This document shows positions 9,253-19,301 of a stretch of DNA of 64,000 nucleotides, piece by piece (position 1 is the stretch's first letter; every line of letters begins with the position of its first letter). The notes below the pieces were generated by a model. That model worked only from the letters and a program-made list of their open reading frames with translations, ran no database searches and was not told where the DNA came from. Location of the stretch: positions 4,526,001-4,590,000 of the forward strand of contig NC_018581.1 in the NCBI RefSeq assembly GCF_000143885.2, written 5' to 3'. The DNA comes from Gordonia sp. KTR9. Lineage in GTDB: Bacteria > Actinomycetota > Actinomycetes > Mycobacteriales > Mycobacteriaceae. The position numbers were made by a program, and so were the translations under genes.

Positions 9253-10153
9253 TCGTCTCTCCTACCGGTGATGATGTTCGGGAACCGCCTGCGCGCCACG
9301 CCGCGGCGACCGCGACCGCGTCGCGACTGCTCGCCACGTCGTGCACGCGCACGCCCCACGCACCCGCGGCGGCGGCGAGTGCCGAGACGGACGCGGTCGC
9401 GACATCGCGCCCCGCGGGCGGGCGGTCCGCGCCGTCGCGGCTGAGCAGCGTGCCGAGGAAACGTTTGCGGGAGGCCCCGACCAGAATCGGGAAGCCCAGC
9501 CCGGTCAAGGTGGGCAAGGCGTGCAGCAGGGCCCAGTTGTGTTCGGCGGTCTTGGCGAAGCCCAGTCCCGGGTCGAGGATCAGGCGGTCGGCATCGACCC
9601 CGGCCGACACCGCGGCGTCGACCTGGGCGAGCAGTTCACCACTGACCTCGGCGACCACATCCCGATAACCCCCGACATCTCCGCTGCGGTGGGTGAACCG
9701 ACGGTCGGCGCTGTCGCCGGCCGGGCGCCAGTGCATGAGAATCCACGGCACCCCCGCGTCCGCGACGACCCGTGCCATGTCGGCGTCGGCCCGCCCGCCC
9801 GAGACGTCGTTGACGATGGCCGCACCGGCTTCCACCGCTGCGGCGGCCACCGGCGCCCGCATCGTGTCGACCGACACGGGCACCCCGCGCGCGGCGAGTT
9901 CGCTGATCACCGGCACGACGCGCGCCGTCTCGAGTTCGGGGTCGACCCGGACCGCGCCGGGGCGGGTCGATTCGCCGCCGACGTCGATGAGGTCGGCACC
10001 CTGGTCGATCAGTTCGAGACCGTGCGCGATCGCCGCATCGGCGTCGAGGTAGCGACCGCCGTCGGAGAACGAGTCGGCGGTGACGTTGAGGACACCCATC
10101 ACCAGGGTCCGGTGCACTCCGCCGCGGGCGGGAACCGCGTGCGGCGTCGTCAC
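9245..10153 (-). CDS. folP: dihydropteroate synthase FolP
   Basis: Condenses hydroxymethyl-dihydropterin pyrophosphate with p-aminobenzoate; this is the sulfonamide target. Both PROSITE-type signatures are visible: [14 protein letters not shown] near the N-terminus and GGESTRPGA about 35 residues later. The SRKRFLG loop binding phosphate and pterin is also present. The GTG at 10153 overlaps the folE stop as GTGA and gives 302 residues. A longer reading would lie within folE. Confidence 0.96.
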   Translation of the reverse strand: MTTPHAVPARGGVHRTLVMGVLNVTADSFSDGGRYLDADAAIAHGLELIDQGADLIDVGGESTRPGAVRVDPELETARVVPVISELAARGVPVSVDTMRAPVAAAAVEAGAAIVNDVSGGRADADMARVVADAGVPWILMHWRPAGDSADRRFTHRSGDVGGYRDVVAEVSGELLAQVDAAVSAGVDADRLILDPGLGFAKTAEHNWALLHALPTLTGLGFPILVGASRKRFLGTLLSRDGADRPPAGRDVATASVSALAAAAGAWGVRVHDVASSRDAVAVAAAWRAGGSRTSSPVGETNG

Positions 10154-10761
10154 CGGGTGATCAGGTCGAGGGCTTCGCCGCGGGAGACCGCACTGGTCTT
10201 GAAGATGCCGCGCACCGCCGACGTCGTCGTCGTCGCGCCCGGCTTGCGGATCCCCCGCATCGCCATGCACAGATGCTCGGCCTCGATCACCACGATCACC
10301 CCGCGGGGCTCGAGCCTGCGCATCATGGCGTCGGCGATCTGACTGGTGAGCCGTTCCTGGACCTGCGGGCGCTTCGCGTACAGGTCGACGAGCCGGGCCA
10401 GCTTCGACAGGCCGGTGACCCGACCCGAGGCGCCGGGGATGTAGCCGACGTGGGCGACCCCGTGGAACGAGACCAGATGGTGCTCGCAGGTCGAGTACAT
10501 CGGGATGTCCTTGACCAGCACCATCTCGTCATGGTCCTCGTCGAACGTCGTCGCGAGGACCTCGTCCGGGTCGCTGTACAGACCGGCGAACATCTCCCGG
10601 TATGCGTTCGCCACCCGCGTCGGGGTCCGGAGGAGACCTTCCCGGTCGGGGTCCTCGCCGACGGCCAGCAGCAATTCGCGGACCGCGGCCTCGGCGCGCG
10701 CCTGGTCGAAGTCCCCTCGAGGTCCGGCGAGTTCGGCGTCCTGCCGCTCGTTGATGCTCAT
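10150..10761 (-). CDS. folE: GTP cyclohydrolase I FolE
   Basis: Converts GTP to dihydroneopterin triphosphate, the entry step of folate synthesis. Protein of 203 residues. The zinc ligands are visible as CEHH ([10 protein letters not shown]) and a later cysteine in EAEHLCM, and [14 protein letters not shown] is the family signature. This is a zinc-dependent FolE1, not the FolE2 type. It lies 9 bp downstream of ftsH and heads the folE-folP-folB-folK run of overlapping genes. Confidence 0.97.
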   Translation of the reverse strand: MSINERQDAELAGPRGDFDQARAEAAVRELLLAVGEDPDREGLLRTPTRVANAYREMFAGLYSDPDEVLATTFDEDHDEMVLVKDIPMYSTCEHHLVSFHGVAHVGYIPGASGRVTGLSKLARLVDLYAKRPQVQERLTSQIADAMMRRLEPRGVIVVIEAEHLCMAMRGIRKPGATTTTSAVRGIFKTSAVSRGEALDLITR

Positions 10762-10770
10762 CCAGCCACT

Positions 10771-13197
10771 TTACGAAGTCGGCCGCGAGTCGTCGTCATC
10801 GGCGCGGTGTCCCCACCCGTTGGCCTCGCCGTTACGGCCCGGGCGCGGCGCCGACTCGGGCGGCCAGCCGGGAGCGGACCAGTCTCGTGGCGCGCCGTAG
10901 TCCGGACGCGTTCGTCCACCGTACGGCCCGCCCGGCTCCGGCGGCGTCCGACCGGAGCCCGAGTCGCGGTATCCCGGATCCGGGTACTGCGGGTTCGGGT
11001 TACCGGGGTTCGGATAACCCGGGTTCGGATAGTTCGGGTTCGGATAACCGGGGTTCGGATACTGCGGGGGATGGTGCTGATCCGGATACCCGGGATCGGG
11101 GTACCGGGGTTCCGGATTGCCCTGAACCGGTGGTGTCGGTCCGCCCGACGTCCCCGGTTCGGGGTACATCGGCGGATAGTTCGGCACCTGGCCCGGGACC
11201 TGCGGTGCACCTGGATAACCGGCTCCCACCGGTTCGGGGATCTTGGCCGGCTCCGGCGGCGGCCACGGCTCACCGCGTTCGATGGCCAGCTCGCCCGGCG
11301 TCTTCACCGGCGGCTTGTCGCTGGGGGTGCGCTCGCCGAAGTCGTTGAAGGCGGTGATCCGCGGACGCTTGTCCACATCGGAGAAGATCTTCTCCAGATC
11401 CTTGCGGGTCAGCGTCTCCTTCTCGAGGAGCTGGGTGGCGAGCACGTCGAGGGTGTCCCGGTACTCGGTCAGGATGGCCCACGCCTCGGTGTGCGCGGCC
11501 TCGATCAGCCGGCGTACCTCGTCGTCGATCTCGCTCGCGATCTCCGCGGAGTAATCGGTGTGCGAGCCCATCGACCGGCCGAGGAACGGGTCGCCCTGAT
11601 CCTGGCCGTAACGCACGGCACCCAGCTTGGAACTCATGCCGTACTCGGTGACCATCGCCCGCGCGATCTTCGTCGCCTGGTCGATGTCCGACGACGCACC
11701 GGTCGTCGGTTCGTGGAACACGAGTTCCTCGGCCGCACGACCGCCCATGGCCATCACCAGCCGCGCGATCATCTCCGAGCGGGTCATCAGGTCCTTGTCC
11801 TGCTCGGGGACGGCCAGCGCGTGGCCGCCGGTCCGCCCGCGCGCCAGGATCGTGACCTTGTAAATCGGGGCGAGATCGGGCATCGCCCATGCGGCGAGGG
11901 TGTGTCCGCCCTCGTGGTAGGCCACCACCTTGCGCTCGTGCTCACTGATGATCCGGGACTTGCGGCGCGGTCCGCCGATGACCCGGTCGACCGCCTCCTC
12001 GAGGGCCTCGGCAGTGATCGTCTGCTTGTTCTCGCGCGCGGTGAGCAGCGCCGCCTCGTTGACGACGTTGGCCAGATCGGCGCCCGACATCCCGGGCGTG
12101 CGCTTGGCCAGACCGTCGAGGTCGGCGTCGGGATCGATCGGCTTGCCCTTGGCGTGGACTTTCAGGATCGCCCGGCGACCGGCCATGTCGGGATTGCCGA
12201 CCGGGATCTGGCGATCGAATCGGCCGGGGCGCAGGAGCGCCGGATCGAGGATGTCGGGGCGGTTCGTCGCGGCGATCAGGATGACGCCCGAGCGGTCACC
12301 GAAGCCGTCCATCTCGACGAGCAGCTGGTTGAGGGTCTGCTCGCGTTCGTCGTGACCACCGCCGAGGCCCGCGCCGCGCTGGCGTCCGACGGCGTCGATC
12401 TCGTCGACGAAGATGATGCACGGACTGTTGTTCTTGGCCTGCTCGAACAGATCGCGCACGCGGGATGCACCCACACCGACGAACATCTCGACGAAGTCCG
12501 AACCGGAGATCGTGAAGAACGGGACCCCGGCCTCACCGGCGACCGCCCGGGCCAGCAGCGTCTTGCCCGTTCCGGGTGGGCCGAAGAGCAGCACACCCCG
12601 AGGGATCTTCGCGCCCAGCGCCTGATAGCGCGCCGGATTCTGCAGGAAGTCCTTGATCTCGTAGAGCTCCTCGACGGCCTCGTCGGCGCCCGCGACATCG
12701 GCGAACGTCGTCTTCGGCATGTCCTTGCTGAGCTGCTTGGCCTTCGACTTGCCGAAGCCCATGACGCCGCCGCGACCGCCGCCCTGCATGCGGCTCATCA
12801 CGAAGAAGAACAAGCCGAACAGCAGGATCATCGGGAGCACGAAGATGAGGATCTGCCACAGGACGGACTGCTCGTTGACGTTGGTCGTGTACGGCGCGCC
12901 CGTGCCCTGGACGGCCTCGAAGACCTGGTCACCCGCCTGCGCCGGGTACTTGGCACTGATCTTGCCGGCGTCGGCGTCGTTGACCTTGATCGGGGACTTG
13001 AGCTCGATCCGGAGCTGCTGCTCGCGATCGTCGATGCTGACGAACTTGGTGTTCTTGTCGTTGAGTTGCTGCAGTGCGACGGAGGTGTCGACGCCGCGGT
13101 ACTCCCGGCCGGAGTCGCTCATCACGCTCCAGCCCCACAGGGCGAGCAGGATGAGCGCCAGGATGGCGAGGTTGCGGAAGACTGTCTTACGGTTCAT
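10771..13197 (-). CDS. ftsH: ATP-dependent zinc metalloprotease FtsH
   Basis: Membrane-anchored AAA+ protease that degrades unassembled and misfolded membrane proteins. Two N-terminal membrane segments (about 8-25 and 110-130) flank an extracytoplasmic domain. Walker A GPPGTGKT is at 206-213, Walker B IIFVDEID follows, and the second region of homology and zinc motif HEGGH (428-432) are intact. The core ends near residue 620. About 190 further residues form a Pro/Tyr/Gly/Asn-rich tail with [13 protein letters not shown] repeats, much longer than in E. coli FtsH. The start ATG 13197 precedes a typical MNRKTVFRN membrane start. It lies upstream of folE in the same direction. Confidence 0.97.
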   Translation of the reverse strand: MNRKTVFRNLAILALILLALWGWSVMSDSGREYRGVDTSVALQQLNDKNTKFVSIDDREQQLRIELKSPIKVNDADAGKISAKYPAQAGDQVFEAVQGTGAPYTTNVNEQSVLWQILIFVLPMILLFGLFFFVMSRMQGGGRGGVMGFGKSKAKQLSKDMPKTTFADVAGADEAVEELYEIKDFLQNPARYQALGAKIPRGVLLFGPPGTGKTLLARAVAGEAGVPFFTISGSDFVEMFVGVGASRVRDLFEQAKNNSPCIIFVDEIDAVGRQRGAGLGGGHDEREQTLNQLLVEMDGFGDRSGVILIAATNRPDILDPALLRPGRFDRQIPVGNPDMAGRRAILKVHAKGKPIDPDADLDGLAKRTPGMSGADLANVVNEAALLTARENKQTITAEALEEAVDRVIGGPRRKSRIISEHERKVVAYHEGGHTLAAWAMPDLAPIYKVTILARGRTGGHALAVPEQDKDLMTRSEMIARLVMAMGGRAAEELVFHEPTTGASSDIDQATKIARAMVTEYGMSSKLGAVRYGQDQGDPFLGRSMGSHTDYSAEIASEIDDEVRRLIEAAHTEAWAILTEYRDTLDVLATQLLEKETLTRKDLEKIFSDVDKRPRITAFNDFGERTPSDKPPVKTPGELAIERGEPWPPPEPAKIPEPVGAGYPGAPQVPGQVPNYPPMYPEPGTSGGPTPPVQGNPEPRYPDPGYPDQHHPPQYPNPGYPNPNYPNPGYPNPGNPNPQYPDPGYRDSGSGRTPPEPGGPYGGRTRPDYGAPRDWSAPGWPPESAPRPGRNGEANGWGHRADDDDSRPTS
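10975..11110 (-). repeat. imperfect tandem repeats encoding the YPNPG-type FtsH tail
   Basis: Short units such as GGGTTCGGATA and CCGGGGTTCGGATA recur across this stretch (plus-strand reading). They encode Tyr-Pro-Asn-Pro-Gly/Asn repeats in the FtsH tail. Units of 9-18 bp with small changes suggest growth by slippage. Confidence 0.7.
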
Positions 13198-13358
13198 GCC
13201 AGTTGGTGGGGGTCGAGCGGGCTCGCGGGATCGAGTCCCGGTGCCGACGCCGTTCCCATGTCCTTCCCGTCGACGTACACATTGAGGCTACCGGTCAACG
13301 ATCGCGCTGGTGAAACCGTTCCCTCGCAGGTCGGGCACACGTGTGGCGCCCCGGAGCA

Positions 13359-13922
13359 TCAGTGCGTGTACACCGACGGCTTCAGCCGGCCGATGTACGG
13401 CAGGTCGCGGTAGCGCTCGGCATAGTCGAGGCCGTAGCCGACGACGAACTCGTTCGGGATGTCGAAACCGACGTCGGCGACCCGGATCGTGGAGCGGACG
13501 GCGTCGGGCTTGCGCAGCAGGGCGCACACCTCGAGGCTGCGCGGCGAACGCGTCGCGAGGTTCTTCATCAGCCACGACAGCGTCAGGCCCGAGTCGATGA
13601 TGTCCTCGACGATCAGGACGTCCCGGCCCTCGATGTCGCGGTCGAGGTCTTTGAGGATGCGGACCACGCCCGACGACGATGTCGACGACCCGTAGCTCGA
13701 CACCGCCATGAACTCCATCTGCGACGGGATCGGCAGGGACCGCGCAAAGTCCGTCATGAACATGATGGCGCCCTTCAGGACACCGATGAGGACCAGATCC
13801 TCTTCGATGTCGGCGTAGCGCGATGCCACGGACTGGGCGAGTTCGGCGGTTCGCTGTTTGATCTCCTCTTCGGTGATCAGCACAGCGTCGATGTCAGCGG
13901 CGTACGGGTCGGCAGACTGCAC
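13359..13922 (-). CDS. hpt: hypoxanthine phosphoribosyltransferase Hpt
   Basis: Purine salvage enzyme joining hypoxanthine (and guanine) to PRPP. The PRPP loop [14 protein letters not shown], the [11 protein letters not shown] segment and the C-terminal [19 protein letters not shown] motif are all complete. Protein of 187 residues from a GTG start. No better start exists before the conserved core. It is upstream of ftsH with a 161-bp gap in which no gene or clear terminator was seen. hpt is normally paired with tilS; here a secreted-protein gene lies between them. Confidence 0.96.
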   Translation of the reverse strand: MQSADPYAADIDAVLITEEEIKQRTAELAQSVASRYADIEEDLVLIGVLKGAIMFMTDFARSLPIPSQMEFMAVSSYGSSTSSSGVVRILKDLDRDIEGRDVLIVEDIIDSGLTLSWLMKNLATRSPRSLEVCALLRKPDAVRSTIRVADVGFDIPNEFVVGYGLDYAERYRDLPYIGRLKPSVYTH

Positions 13923-14254
13923 GCTCCCAGCTTGTCATGTTTTCGCGGTGCCGCGGCGAACGGGGTACCTCTCCGGGGCTCCGCGGACGCACGCCGGGAA
14001 TGGCCGCGGCCTACCTGCGGTTTTTCGCTGAATTGCCAGTTCAAACCATTTACGGCCATTCACGTCGACATTTCGCGGAATTGCTATGCGGATAACGGTC
14101 ACATAACAACTCATCACACGGGCACCATTCCTCGAGGTTGCGTTTCGATGTGGATCAAGCGTCTGACATTCTCGAAAACAGAGAGCTGAGCACCAGACCT
14201 CTGATATCCCCTCCCTTCTCACGCCCTGTCCTGTGTGGACAAGAAGGAGCACTC
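13923..14254. other. intergenic region, divergent promoters for hpt and the secreted-protein gene
   Basis: A 332-bp gap. Its right half (about 14020-14200) is clearly richer in A+T than the surroundings and holds no frame with coding bias, as expected of promoter DNA. A good ribosome site AAGAAGGAG (14241-14249) precedes the GTG at 14255. No operator was recognised. Confidence 0.5.
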
Positions 14255-14959
14255 GTGTTCCCCACTTCGCGTATCCCCCTGCGCAAAAAACGCCTCAGCG
14301 TGATTCTGTGTCTGGCCACCGCAGTCGTTACGGTGTTCGCCGCGACCGCCGAAGCTGCACCTCAGAAGGCCCCGGCGGCCACTTATGACGCGTCCTGGAA
14401 TGCCTCGGCGCTCACCCTCACGGTGCACAACGCATCCGTGAGCACGGAGAACGGGAATGTGACGGTTCGGGATACCGCCGGCGCAGAACTCTTCCGCATG
14501 CCGCTGAACTACCGCAGCGAATTCCGACAGTTTCCCATCGACGCGCGAATCGCGGGGAACGCCGTGACCCTCATTCCGTCCCGTGAGGTCTCGCGTTCGT
14601 CGGCGGTCAATCCGACCGAGGTCGAGAGTTTGCGCGGCATCGCCCGGCACAATGTCGCGGCGCCGCAGACGCGACAAGAACGCGACGACCAGGCTCTCGA
14701 ACGATTCCAATCACAACTCCGGGCCGGAACCTCGATCGGCACATTGGTCGGTACTGTCGTCGGCGGAATCGTCGGCGGCGTGATCGGGTGCGTCATCGGC
14801 CTGGCCGCCGCGGTGGTGGGCTGCCTGGTGGGCGTCGCGCCGGCCGCCGCGATCGGCGGCATCGCCGGTCTCGCCCTCGGCGGCGGCGGCACCCTGATCG
14901 GTGCCGGGATCCAGTACTTCCAGACGATCAACTCGCCCTTCGTGCCGCCTCGGCGCTGA
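14255..14959 (+). CDS. secreted protein with glycine-zipper-like hydrophobic C-terminus
   Basis: The 234 residues start with a classic signal peptide: basic LRKKR, a hydrophobic core near 15-33, and a cut after AEA-A. Then comes a beta-rich domain (about 40-115), a charged helix (QTRQERDDQALERFQSQL), and a Gly/Ala/Val-rich segment (about 165-220) with GxxxG-type spacing. Two cysteines (VIGCVIG, VVGCLVG) lie 12 residues apart. The strong AAGAAGGAG site fixes the GTG 14255 start. I know similar layouts only among uncharacterised secreted proteins of Gordonia and Rhodococcus relatives. The gene sits between hpt and tilS, which are adjacent in M. tuberculosis (recalled). Confidence 0.75.
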   Translation: MFPTSRIPLRKKRLSVILCLATAVVTVFAATAEAAPQKAPAATYDASWNASALTLTVHNASVSTENGNVTVRDTAGAELFRMPLNYRSEFRQFPIDARIAGNAVTLIPSREVSRSSAVNPTEVESLRGIARHNVAAPQTRQERDDQALERFQSQLRAGTSIGTLVGTVVGGIVGGVIGCVIGLAAAVVGCLVGVAPAAAIGGIAGLALGGGGTLIGAGIQYFQTINSPFVPPRR

Positions 14960-14978
14960 GGGAACGTAGTACCTCCAA

Positions 14979-15014
14979 GACGGTCCGTCTCACCTCGCGG
15001 TGAGGCGGACCGTC
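14979..15014. terminator. hairpin at the convergent ends of the secreted-protein gene and tilS
   Basis: Inverted repeat beginning GACGGTCCG and ending CGGACCGTC, with a short TCGC loop and about 16 paired bases. It starts 20 bp after the stop at 14959 and overlaps the last codons of tilS. It probably ends the forward transcript. Confidence 0.55.
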
Positions 15015-15943
15015 AGTGTTTCGCCCGTACGGACGACGACACGGCGGACGTCGGGGTCGCCGCCGACGGCGATCTGGGTCCGGTCGGCGACGGCGGCCGA
15101 GTCCAGGAGGCCCGCCACGGCCGTGACGACCCGATGGGTCGGCTCGGTCGCCCCGATGTCGAGCAGCCAGGCGCGCAGGGCTCGCGTCCGAATCGCGAGT
15201 GGCGCGTCGCGAAGCGGGCCGACGGCCAGGACGTCGCCGCGTGCGGCCTCGGCGAGGACGCGGGCCGCCCACTCGTCGAGTGCATCGTTGTCGGCCTGCA
15301 GCCTCTCGGCGGTGCGACCCAGCGCGTCGACGACCCCGCCGTGGAGCACGTCCTCCAGCAACGGCAGGACTTCGGATCGCAGACGGACGCGGGTGAACCG
15401 CGGATCGCGGTTGTGCGGGTCGTGATGGGGTGCGAGACCGAGTTCGGTACAGGCCGCCAGAGTCTGCTGCCTCCGGACCCCGAGGAACGGTCTGGCCCAC
15501 GGGTCGTTCCAGGCACGCATGCCGGCGATCGATCGTGAGCCGGATCCGCGCGCCAGCCCGAGCAGCACGGTCTCGGCCTGGTCGTCGGCGGTGTGGCCGA
15601 GCAGAACCGGCCGACCACCGCGGGCCTCGTCGAGGGCTGCGTACCGGGCATCGCGAGCAGCGGCCTCGAGACCTCCACCACGTCCGACGCGCACCCGCAG
15701 GACATGGACTCGGGCGCCCAGGACACGCGCCGCGTCGGCCGCGGCCACCGCCACCCGCGCAGAGTCCGGCTGGAGTCCGTGATCGACGATCAGCGCGGTG
15801 ACGTCGAGACCGGCACCGACGGCGGCCGCGGTCAGCGCGAGCGAGTCCGGCCCGCCGGAGAGTCCGACGCAGACCTCCGGCCCGACCCGATGAGCGGCCG
15901 CGAATTCCGCGACCGCCCGCCTCACAAGACCCGCTGAATCCAT
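14990..15943 (-). CDS. tilS: tRNA(Ile)-lysidine synthetase TilS
   Basis: ATP-dependent modification of C34 to lysidine in the AUA-reading tRNA-Ile, an essential step. The PP-loop motif SGGPDSLAL lies at about residues 29-37. HTADDQAETVLLGLARGSGSR matches the family. At 317 residues it is a short actinobacterial TilS with a reduced C-terminal region. ATG 15943 overlaps the metalloprotease gene by 22 bp. A GTG at 15925 would overlap its stop by only 4 bp (GTGA) and is a fair alternative, six codons shorter. Confidence 0.94.
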   Translation of the reverse strand: MDSAGLVRRAVAEFAAAHRVGPEVCVGLSGGPDSLALTAAAVGAGLDVTALIVDHGLQPDSARVAVAAADAARVLGARVHVLRVRVGRGGGLEAAARDARYAALDEARGGRPVLLGHTADDQAETVLLGLARGSGSRSIAGMRAWNDPWARPFLGVRRQQTLAACTELGLAPHHDPHNRDPRFTRVRLRSEVLPLLEDVLHGGVVDALGRTAERLQADNDALDEWAARVLAEAARGDVLAVGPLRDAPLAIRTRALRAWLLDIGATEPTHRVVTAVAGLLDSAAVADRTQIAVGGDPDVRRVVVRTGETLTVRLTAR

Positions 15944-17076
15944 GCCTGCGGGTCGTCGATCTCGTTCGGCAGCGGCATCGTGTCCGGCGAGGTCCAGACC
16001 GTGTTGAACCGCTCCATCCCGACTGCCTCGACCACCGCGTCGACGAAGGCTTTTCCTCGGATGTACTGCGCGAGCTTGGCGTCCATCCCGATGAGGGCCC
16101 GGATGATCCGCTGCACCGGATTCTGCGGTGCGGTGCGCCGTTTGTCGAAGGCGGTGCGGATGCGCGCCACCGACGGCACATGCACCGGGCCCACCGCATC
16201 CATGACGTGGTCGGCGTGCCCCTCGAGCAAGGTGCCGAGAACCATCATGCGCTGGAAAGCGGCGTGCTGTTCGGGGCTCTGCAGCAGCTGCATCGCGCCG
16301 ATCACGCCCTTCTCGCGCGGACCATCGGAACCCTTGAGGGCCTTCGTCATCCGAGTGACGATCTCGGTGGTCGACTCGCCGGCGTCGGAGGTGAGCACCG
16401 CGACGTTGTCCTGCATGTAGTCCCGCAGCCACGGGTTGGCCGAGAACTGCACGCGGTGGGTGACCTCGTGGAGGCACACCCACAGCCGGAAGTCCGACGG
16501 GATCACCTTGAGCTGGCGTTCGACGTTGATGATGTTCGGCGTCACCACCATCAGCACACCGGGCTCGCCGGTCTCCGGATCGGGCGTGAACGGATCGTAC
16601 TGACCGAGGATCGCGGTGGAGAGGAACGCGAGCAGACCACCGGCCTGCAGTCCGCCGAATCGTGCCGCGAGCCCCGGCGATCCCGCGTCGGTGGACTCGT
16701 CGTCCGAACCGAGCATCGATCGCATCGACAGGGACGCCGCGTCGATCCAGCCGGCCCGGTCGAGGACTCGGGTGGTCGGTACGCGCAGGCCGTCGGCCAG
16801 GCCCGTGACCTCTCGCACCGGGGCTTCGGCGCGGGTGGCGGCATCGGCCAGTTCCGCGCGGGCCGCCTCGTAGGTGTACGACGTCGTCTTCGGGCCGGGC
16901 CGGGCGAGTCGTTTCGCCGTCGAGGCCGCCAGCGACCAGTCGATCTGCGAGCCGATACCCGGGTGGCGTTCCCGGTCGGCGGATTCCTCGACGCCCGATT
17001 CCGGAGCGGTCCCGGTCTCGGCTCCGGCGTTCCCGGCGTCCGTGGTCTCCGACCCGGCGATTCCTGACGTGGTCAT
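15922..17076 (-). CDS. zinc-dependent metalloprotease-like protein, DUF2342/coenzyme F420 biosynthesis-associated family
   Basis: The 384 residues include the zinc motif HEVTH (in LHEVTHRVQF) and a downstream GESTTE. EGHADHVMDAVG carries further possible ligands. The order dacB - this gene - tilS - hpt is conserved in mycobacteria (Rv3626c, recalled). Similar proteins are annotated as zincin-like metallopeptidases, with unknown substrate. The first 50 residues are Gly/Thr/Glu-rich and probably disordered. ATG 17076 overlaps the dacB stop (ATGA). Confidence 0.85.
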   Translation of the reverse strand: MTTSGIAGSETTDAGNAGAETGTAPESGVEESADRERHPGIGSQIDWSLAASTAKRLARPGPKTTSYTYEAARAELADAATRAEAPVREVTGLADGLRVPTTRVLDRAGWIDAASLSMRSMLGSDDESTDAGSPGLAARFGGLQAGGLLAFLSTAILGQYDPFTPDPETGEPGVLMVVTPNIINVERQLKVIPSDFRLWVCLHEVTHRVQFSANPWLRDYMQDNVAVLTSDAGESTTEIVTRMTKALKGSDGPREKGVIGAMQLLQSPEQHAAFQRMMVLGTLLEGHADHVMDAVGPVHVPSVARIRTAFDKRRTAPQNPVQRIIRALIGMDAKLAQYIRGKAFVDAVVEAVGMERFNTVWTSPDTMPLPNEIDDPQAWIQRVL

Positions 17077-18476
17077 CGGCACCCGCACTCTCTCAGTTGG
17101 CCCACCACGGCATCGAGGGCGGGTCGCGCGTCCGCCGGCGAGGTGCCGCCGGACATCAGGGCGAACGACAGCACGCGGCCGTCGACTGTCTGCACTATGC
17201 CGGTCAACGAACTGACCCCGGTGAGTGTTCCGGTCTTCGCCCGCGCCCAGCCCGCACCGGGATTGTCGGCGGCGTCGAACCGGTCCGCGAGGGTGCCGGT
17301 ACCGCCGGCGATCGGCAGACCGTCGAGCATGGGGCGCAGCGCCGGCCTGCTCGGCCCGCTCGCCGCGGTCATCACCGTGTCGAGCAACTCCGGCGTGGTC
17401 CGGTTGGCGTAGGAGATTCCCGACGCGTCGTGCAGCGCGGTACCGGCCCACTGGTCCGGGAACATCGACGACAGCACCTGTTCGATCGCGTCGACGCCGC
17501 CGGCGTGCGTGGGCGGCCCGCCGCGGTGCACCGAGAGTTCGACGGCGAGCGTCTCGGCGAGCACGTTGTCGCTGTAGCGCAGCATGTCGTTGACCCGCGT
17601 CACCAGCGGGGCCGACTGGACCTTCGCGATCACGCGTTCGTCCCCGGACCCGGTCGGCGCGGTACCGGTCACCTCGGTGACGGGCGCTTCGACGTCGAGG
17701 GCGGCGGCGAGCGCCTCCCCCGCCATGAGGCCCGGGGTCGCGGTACGCGGCGAGTATTCGTCCAGCGGTTCCAGCCGGGCACCGTCGACCATCAGCGATT
17801 CGATCGGGGCGATGTCGCCGCCCTGGATGTCCCGGCGATCCCAGGTGGTGTCCATCGTGGGTCCCGAGAAGGCGCTCAGGTCGACGGCCACCGAGGTCAC
17901 CGGGATCTCGGTCTCCTCGATCTGGCGCGCGAGGTCGGCGATGCGACCCGGGTCGGTGTAGAAGGTGTCGGTCCCGGCGGGTTGGGCCGACAGGGTGGGA
18001 TCACCGGCACCGCGGAGGATGACCTGTCCGTTGCTGCCGGCCACCACCGTCGTCGTCAGTCGCTGGTCGTGCGGCACGGCGTCGAGGACGGCGGCGGCGG
18101 TCAGGATCTTGGCGTTAGACGCGGGAATCCGCGGGCGCTCCGGGTCGCTGGTCCACAGGACCGCGCCGGTGAGCGAGTCGCTGATCATTCCGGAGAGTTC
18201 GCCGAGGGCGGGGTTGCGCAGTGCCGGAGCGATCGCGCGTGACACACCCTGCGGCGTCGACTCGGGCGCCGAGGCGACCACCGGGTCGATCCGCGGATCG
18301 ACGGCGACCGCGGCGGGTTGCGGTGGCACTCCCGGCGGGAGCTCCGGTTCCCGATCGAGGCGGAGTGCGATCACGACCGAGGCCGCGGCGACCAGGGCCA
18401 GGATCACCACCGCGGTGACCGTCCACCACAGGAGTCTCCGACCGCGGCGACCGCCGTTTCGGGTGGATGCGCCCAC
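17073..18476 (-). CDS. dacB: D-alanyl-D-alanine carboxypeptidase/endopeptidase DacB (PBP4 type, S13)
   Basis: Penicillin-binding enzyme trimming peptidoglycan peptides outside the membrane. A basic N-terminus and one hydrophobic span (about 13-38) anchor it. The active-site motifs are S-x-x-K (PASNAKIL), SDN (YSDNVLAE) and KTG (KTGTLTG), in the order of peptidase family S13. I chose GTG 18476 because GGAGG lies 4 nt upstream and the basic RNGGRRGRR start follows. An upstream GTG at 18503 is also in frame. Protein of 467 residues. Divergent from ppa. Confidence 0.93.
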   Translation of the reverse strand: MGASTRNGGRRGRRLLWWTVTAVVILALVAAASVVIALRLDREPELPPGVPPQPAAVAVDPRIDPVVASAPESTPQGVSRAIAPALRNPALGELSGMISDSLTGAVLWTSDPERPRIPASNAKILTAAAVLDAVPHDQRLTTTVVAGSNGQVILRGAGDPTLSAQPAGTDTFYTDPGRIADLARQIEETEIPVTSVAVDLSAFSGPTMDTTWDRRDIQGGDIAPIESLMVDGARLEPLDEYSPRTATPGLMAGEALAAALDVEAPVTEVTGTAPTGSGDERVIAKVQSAPLVTRVNDMLRYSDNVLAETLAVELSVHRGGPPTHAGGVDAIEQVLSSMFPDQWAGTALHDASGISYANRTTPELLDTVMTAASGPSRPALRPMLDGLPIAGGTGTLADRFDAADNPGAGWARAKTGTLTGVSSLTGIVQTVDGRVLSFALMSGGTSPADARPALDAVVGQLRECGCR

Positions 18477-18639
18477 AAAACCTCCGGGTCTCTCGCGGTT
18501 CACGGTCGATGGAACGGCCGGATGTACGCACAATGAGGGGTACGAACATCGAGGTCGCCGGACCAACAGTATCGTTGGGGCAGCGTGCGGGCGTTTCGGC
18601 CCGACGCGGCATCCCCGATCAAGACTGCCAGGAGGAACT

Positions 18640-19152
18640 GTGGAATTCGATGTGACCATCGAGATCCCCAAAGGTGGCCGCAACAAGTACGAGGTCGACC
18701 ACGAGACCGGCAAGGTCTACCTCGACCGCTACCTGTACACCTCGATGGGCTACCCGGCCGACTACGGGTACATCGACGGCACCCTCGGTGAGGACGGCGA
18801 CCCGCTCGACGCGCTGGTCCTGCTCCCCGAGTCGGTGTTCCCCGGCATCATCGTGCGCGCACGGGTCGTCGGCATGTACACCATGACCGACGAGGCCGGC
18901 GGCGACGACAAGCTGCTGTGCGTCCCGGCCAAGGACGTGCGGTGGGACCACATCAAGGACATCTCCGACGTGTCCGAGTACGAGTTGGGCCCGATCGCCC
19001 ACTTCTTCGAGCACTACAAGGACCTCGAGCCCGGCAAGGAGGTCCAGCCGGGCGGCTGGGTCGGCCGCGAGCAGGCCGAGAAGATCGCGCAGGATGCGAT
19101 CGACCGCCTCGCATCGCACCCCGAGGCTGCCAACGAGCCCTCGCGCGGCTGA
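18640..19152 (+). CDS. ppa: inorganic pyrophosphatase Ppa
   Basis: Hydrolyses pyrophosphate from biosynthetic reactions. The GTG at 18640 has a perfect AGGAGG site (18630-18635), so this start is secure although the frame is open far upstream. Protein of 170 residues with [23 protein letters not shown] and the metal-binding [10 protein letters not shown] motif of family I enzymes. It is divergent from dacB, and a strong hairpin follows the stop. Confidence 0.97.
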   Translation: MEFDVTIEIPKGGRNKYEVDHETGKVYLDRYLYTSMGYPADYGYIDGTLGEDGDPLDALVLLPESVFPGIIVRARVVGMYTMTDEAGGDDKLLCVPAKDVRWDHIKDISDVSEYELGPIAHFFEHYKDLEPGKEVQPGGWVGREQAEKIAQDAIDRLASHPEAANEPSRG

Positions 19153-19166
19153 CGGATCACCGTCGA

Positions 19167-19212
19167 GACACCCCCGCCGGCACCATCGTGAGATGGTGCC
19201 GGCGGGGGTGTC
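19167..19212. terminator. perfect 21-bp hairpin downstream of ppa
   Basis: Arms of 21 bp (19167-19187 and 19192-19212) match without mismatch around the loop GTGA. The stem begins GACACCCCCG. There is no strong T-run, as is common in actinobacteria. It lies between convergent genes and can end transcription from both sides. Confidence 0.8.
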
Positions 19213-19301
19213 TACGGCGCAGATGCGCCACTTGAGTTCAACTGCGGCAGTTGCAGATAGCGCGCATGCTCCGAAGTCGCGCTCCTATGACGGGCCGCCC
19301 G

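Noticed and set aside
11030..11110. CRISPR-like array in the ftsH 3' region
   Set aside because: Units are short, imperfect and in frame, encode a protein repeat, and have no spacers.
10273..13413. A 1046-codon open frame on the plus strand opposite ftsH
   Set aside because: It is the antisense shadow of a high-GC gene. FtsH has every catalytic motif, while this frame gives Arg/Val/Asp-rich sequence with no known domain.
14138..14254. Longer start of the secreted protein at 14138
   Set aside because: The extra residues precede the signal peptide and the strong ribosome site, which fixes the GTG at 14255.
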